Assembly: GCA_002424575.1 (NCBI GenBank)
Contig: DIKN01000031.1
Location: forward strand, 1-7,771
From: Acholeplasmataceae bacterium UBA5617
GTDB taxonomy: Bacteria > Bacillota_I > Bacilli_A > Acholeplasmatales > Acholeplasmataceae
Direction: 5' to 3'
DNA length: 7,771 nucleotides
Both the position numbers and the translations under genes were made by a program. The notes beneath the pieces were generated by a model. It made no database searches, had not been told where the DNA came from, and was given only the letters and a program-made list of their open reading frames with translations. Below are positions 5,753 to 7,771 of the stretch, piece after piece. Positions within the stretch are counted from its first letter, which is position 1; the number at the start of each line of letters is the position of its first letter.

Positions 5753-6679
5753 TTATGTCCAAGACACGATCAGTTCCATTGTGCCCTTGAGATGGATATC
5801 ATAGACTTCACCGGTTGTGATCAGATGATCGCCTTTTTTGAGGGGTTCATCATTTAAGGTTCCTGATCCATCAATCACGGAGATGAGTTTGAAATGATTT
5901 GATTTGAGTGATAACGCGTTTTTAACTGACCATCTTTCAACGGTGAAAAATGTGTTCGATACATAACGTGTGATCATGGATTCTTTCACACGTAGAATTT
6001 TAGGTTGTGGCGTGATATCTTGATGAGGGACGTTGGTGACCTCAATCGATTGTTTGATGTGGAGATCACGTGGTTTTCCTTTGTCATCTTTTCGATCATA
6101 ATCATAAACGCGATAGGTTGTGTCTGAAGACTGTTGCGTTTCTAAGATGAGTAAACCCTGACCTAAGGCATGAATAGTACCTGATGGTACATAGATGAAA
6201 TCACCTGCTTTGACTTCCTTTTCAATCAGAAGGTCTTTCCATCGATGATTATCAATCATATTCTTGAGTTCTTCTTTGGATGATGCGTTATGACCATAAA
6301 TAATCTTAGCACCGGGTTCAGCTTCTAGGACAACCCAGCATTCAGTTTTGCCTAAATCTTTTTCATACGTTAAAGCATAATCATCCGAAGGATGGACTTG
6401 GACGGAGAGATCATCATTGGCATCTAAAATTTTGGTCAAAAGTGGAAAACGTGGTGAAGGCAGATGATTAAAGAGTTCCCGATCTTTCTCGTAGAGATCT
6501 TGAAGCGTTCTGCCTTTAAAGCGACCATTTTTAATGATCGATGAACCGTTGGGATGCGCAGAGATTGCCCAGCATTCTCCGGTTTTCTCATAGGGAAGAT
6601 CATAACCAAAGCGTGCATGCAGTTTTTGTCCACCCCAAATGCGTTCTTTAAAGACAGGTTCTAAAAATAAAATGTCCAT
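5753..6679 (-). CDS. manA: Mannose-6-phosphate isomerase, class I, short Bacillus-type
   Basis: A 308-residue cytoplasmic zinc enzyme that interconverts mannose 6-phosphate and fructose 6-phosphate, linking mannose use or mannosyl precursor synthesis to glycolysis. The length matches the short Bacillus form (about 315). The N-terminus FLEPVFKERIWGG is typical. Predicted zinc ligands are Q94 and H96 in QVHPSD, E113 in KTECW and H170 in PSGTIHALG. R190 in TYRVYDYDR matches the catalytic arginine. A second cupin-like barrel occupies about 225-308 and ends in the usual way. The ATG has GAGGTGA 7 bases upstream and a promoter of its own. It shares a bidirectional terminator with the convergent kinase. 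No defect is visible. Confidence 0.95.
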   Translation of the reverse strand: MDILFLEPVFKERIWGGQKLHARFGYDLPYEKTGECWAISAHPNGSSIIKNGRFKGRTLQDLYEKDRELFNHLPSPRFPLLTKILDANDDLSVQVHPSDDYALTYEKDLGKTECWVVLEAEPGAKIIYGHNASSKEELKNMIDNHRWKDLLIEKEVKAGDFIYVPSGTIHALGQGLLILETQQSSDTTYRVYDYDRKDDKGKPRDLHIKQSIEVTNVPHQDITPQPKILRVKESMITRYVSNTFFTVERWSVKNALSLKSNHFKLISVIDGSGTLNDEPLKKGDHLITTGEVYDIHLKGTMELIVSWT

Positions 6680-6686
6680 GGTCTAG

Positions 6687-6693
6687 TCACCTC
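6687..6693 (-). promoter_or_regulatory. Ribosome binding site of manA
   Basis: GAGGTGA on the minus strand, 7 bases from the ATG. It fixes the manA start. Confidence 0.8.
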
Positions 6694-6699
6694 AAGTTT

Positions 6700-6728
6700 A
6701 TTATACTTAAAAAAAACAAGAAACCCAA
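6700..6728 (-). promoter_or_regulatory. Sigma-A type promoter of manA
   Basis: On the minus strand TTGGGT (6723-6728) and a perfect TATAAT (6700-6705) are separated by 17 bases. The promoter lies between the terminator of the upstream hydrolase gene and manA, so manA is transcribed on its own. The leader would be very short. Confidence 0.65.
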
Positions 6729-6752
6729 ATCATCCTATATTTTCACATCATG

Positions 6753-6780
6753 AAAAACGACAAAGGGTCACTTTGTCGTT
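6753..6780 (-). terminator. Intrinsic terminator of the GDSL hydrolase, overlapping its last codons
   Basis: On the minus strand AACGACAAAG (6780-6771) pairs with CTTTGTCGTT (6765-6756), a perfect 10-bp stem with a 5-base loop, followed by T residues. The upstream arm encodes the last three residues (TTK) and the TGA stop codon falls in the loop. Confidence 0.88.
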
Positions 6781-7484
6781 ATATCGATCAATACATGCTC
6801 AATTTCATCTTTGATCAGTTGATAACCCTTTGGACTGACATGAAGACCTTCTAAAGTATATAAAGGATTAAAACGACCTGATTCATCCTTGAGTTTTTTG
6901 TTTATATCGAGGTATGTCACATCGTTTATGGTTTTCAAGAGGTCATTTAATGCATCAATCTGAGCATTGGTTCTTGGTTTAACACTCATCGCATCGAGCA
7001 TTTCATTGACGGGATAAACACTTTGTAAAAGAATTTTTGTCAATGGAAGATGTTTTCTGATCTCTTGAATGATGTTTTGAATCTGTTGAAAGACATCTTC
7101 TGGTGTTGATTTGAGGATTGCAAAGTCATTGGTACCGATTAAAAGGATAACAACCCTTGGTTTTAATGCATAAACCGATACATCCATCCGTTTTAAGACA
7201 CCTTCGGTGGTATCACCGCCAATGCCTCTGTTATAGACCAAACGACCTGCAAAAAGCTCATAAACATTGAAATCTTGAGTGATCGAATCGCCTAAAAAGA
7301 CAATTCCACCTTTGGGGACATGTTCATTCAATTTTTCGAATGTTTGAACCTTGCTATCGTAACCAAATTTGGCGATCAGTTGAAAGAAGGCATGTGATCC
7401 AGCCTTTTTTCCTCTTTCATACATCGATAGACTTATGAGTGGGATAATGAGGACTAAAAGTCCCATGATGATGTATTCAATCAT
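6768..7484 (-). CDS. Membrane-anchored SGNH/GDSL-family hydrolase
   Basis: A 238-residue protein of the SGNH superfamily, which hydrolyses esters (lipids, acetylated sugars or polymers). Block I is FLGDSIT with nucleophile S67. Block II is RGIGGDT with G90 at the usual oxyanion position. Block III is GTND with N119. Block V is EGLHVSP with H215. The residue three before the histidine is Glu212 where most members have Asp, a conservative change worth noting. A hydrophobic helix at about 4-22 is followed by R24, K26 and K27. The ATG overlaps the TAA of the upstream gene by one base and has no ribosome binding site that I can see, so translation is likely coupled. M7 is an alternative start with no better site. 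The substrate is unknown; sequence order resembles bacterial proteins annotated as PAF-acetylhydrolase-like or lysophospholipase-like. Confidence 0.88.
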   Translation of the reverse strand: MIEYIIMGLLVLIIPLISLSMYERGKKAGSHAFFQLIAKFGYDSKVQTFEKLNEHVPKGGIVFLGDSITQDFNVYELFAGRLVYNRGIGGDTTEGVLKRMDVSVYALKPRVVILLIGTNDFAILKSTPEDVFQQIQNIIQEIRKHLPLTKILLQSVYPVNEMLDAMSVKPRTNAQIDALNDLLKTINDVTYLDINKKLKDESGRFNPLYTLEGLHVSPKGYQLIKDEIEHVLIDITTK

Positions 7485-7771
7485 TAGCGGACATGCGCTT
7501 TAATGACGATGCATGCATCATCTAAGCATTTCAGTTTGACGCGTGAAAGTGTTGCGGGGATAATAAATGTTTCAGCATAATGTATGATGTGTGGATCAAA
7601 CGCATCATCGATTGCTTCAATCTGCATTTTCTTACCTGAAACAAGATTAGCCATGTTGACGGAGCCACATGTTTCAATCTCAATTTCATCCGAGAAGGTA
7701 AAACGTCTTGTTTCTAAAAATTCCCGTTCATGCAATCCTGTTTTTTCTTCCACATCACTTATTTTTTGAAT
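7484..7771 (-). CDS. 3' end of a cupin-type protein, probably mannose-6-phosphate isomerase-like (partial)
   Basis: The frame is open from the right edge to the TAA and gives 95 visible residues, ending CIVIKAHVR. The internal GTG at 7753 has no ribosome binding site and the frame continues upstream through it, so the true start lies outside the window. The stretch with VNMANLV, then HYAETFIIPATLSRV and a short final strand, resembles the closing cupin barrel of larger class I mannose-6-phosphate isomerase-like proteins (the AETFxxPA pattern). This assignment rests on pattern memory over a short segment and could be another cupin. It overlaps the hydrolase start by one base, so the two form an operon. 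A terminator and separate promoter lie between this operon and manA. Confidence 0.6.
   Translation of the reverse strand: MQKISDVEEKTGLHEREFLETRRFTFSDEIEIETCGSVNMANLVSGKKMQIEAIDDAFDPHIIHYAETFIIPATLSRVKLKCLDDACIVIKAHVR

Noticed and set aside
7484..7753. A complete 89-residue gene starting with GTG at 7753.
   Set aside because: The frame stays open to the window edge, there is no ribosome binding site, and the sequence looks like the C-terminal end of a longer cupin protein.
1..7771. TGA read as tryptophan (mycoplasma code), CRISPR array, tRNA or rRNA, insertion sequence.
   Set aside because: TGA ends two well-formed genes and TGG is used for Trp. I found no regularly spaced repeats, no cloverleaf and no transposase-like reading frame.

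Overview
The window comes from an AT-rich, low-GC Gram-positive type bacterium. Strong Shine-Dalgarno sites, TATAAT-like promoters and hairpin-plus-T terminators are all visible. TGA acts as a stop codon (ends of the genes at 2865-3191 and 6768-7484) and tryptophan is TGG, so the code is standard. That fits Bacillota or an Acholeplasma/Izemoplasma-like lineage and argues against the TGA=Trp mycoplasmas. The exact taxon is an inference.

Layout: (1) 79-1359, minus strand, trigger factor (tig), with a palindromic terminator-like element just downstream; bases 1-58 beyond it show nothing I can assign. (2) A 154-base divergent promoter region (1360-1513) with a large dyad over the -35 box of the rightward gene. 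(3) 1514-2635, plus strand, a two-half GNAT-like protein ending in a strong terminator. (4) 2865-5723, plus strand, a four-gene cassette: a Met-rich SHOCT membrane protein, a secreted or anchored protein of unknown family built from an internal duplication, an OmpR-family response regulator and a two-TM sensor histidine kinase. A terminator lies on each side of the cassette and a third terminator-like hairpin lies inside it. (5) 5753-6679, minus strand, a short class I mannose-6-phosphate isomerase with its own promoter. (6) 6768-7484, minus strand, a membrane-anchored SGNH/GDSL hydrolase, translationally coupled to (7) the 3' end of a larger gene that runs off the right edge (7484-7771) and resembles the cupin C-terminus of another mannose-6-phosphate isomerase-like protein.

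The housekeeping parts (tig, manA) look ordinary. The part most likely to be an undescribed system is the cassette at about 2800-5746. I infer an autoregulated envelope-sensing module: TTCA direct repeats upstream of the first gene could be response-regulator sites, the first two genes could be an accessory sensor or effector pair at the membrane, and the RR/HK pair could control them. The 183-residue protein contains two gapless, diverged copies of a roughly 48-residue unit ending in a D-[WF]-W motif, and I recognise no family for it.
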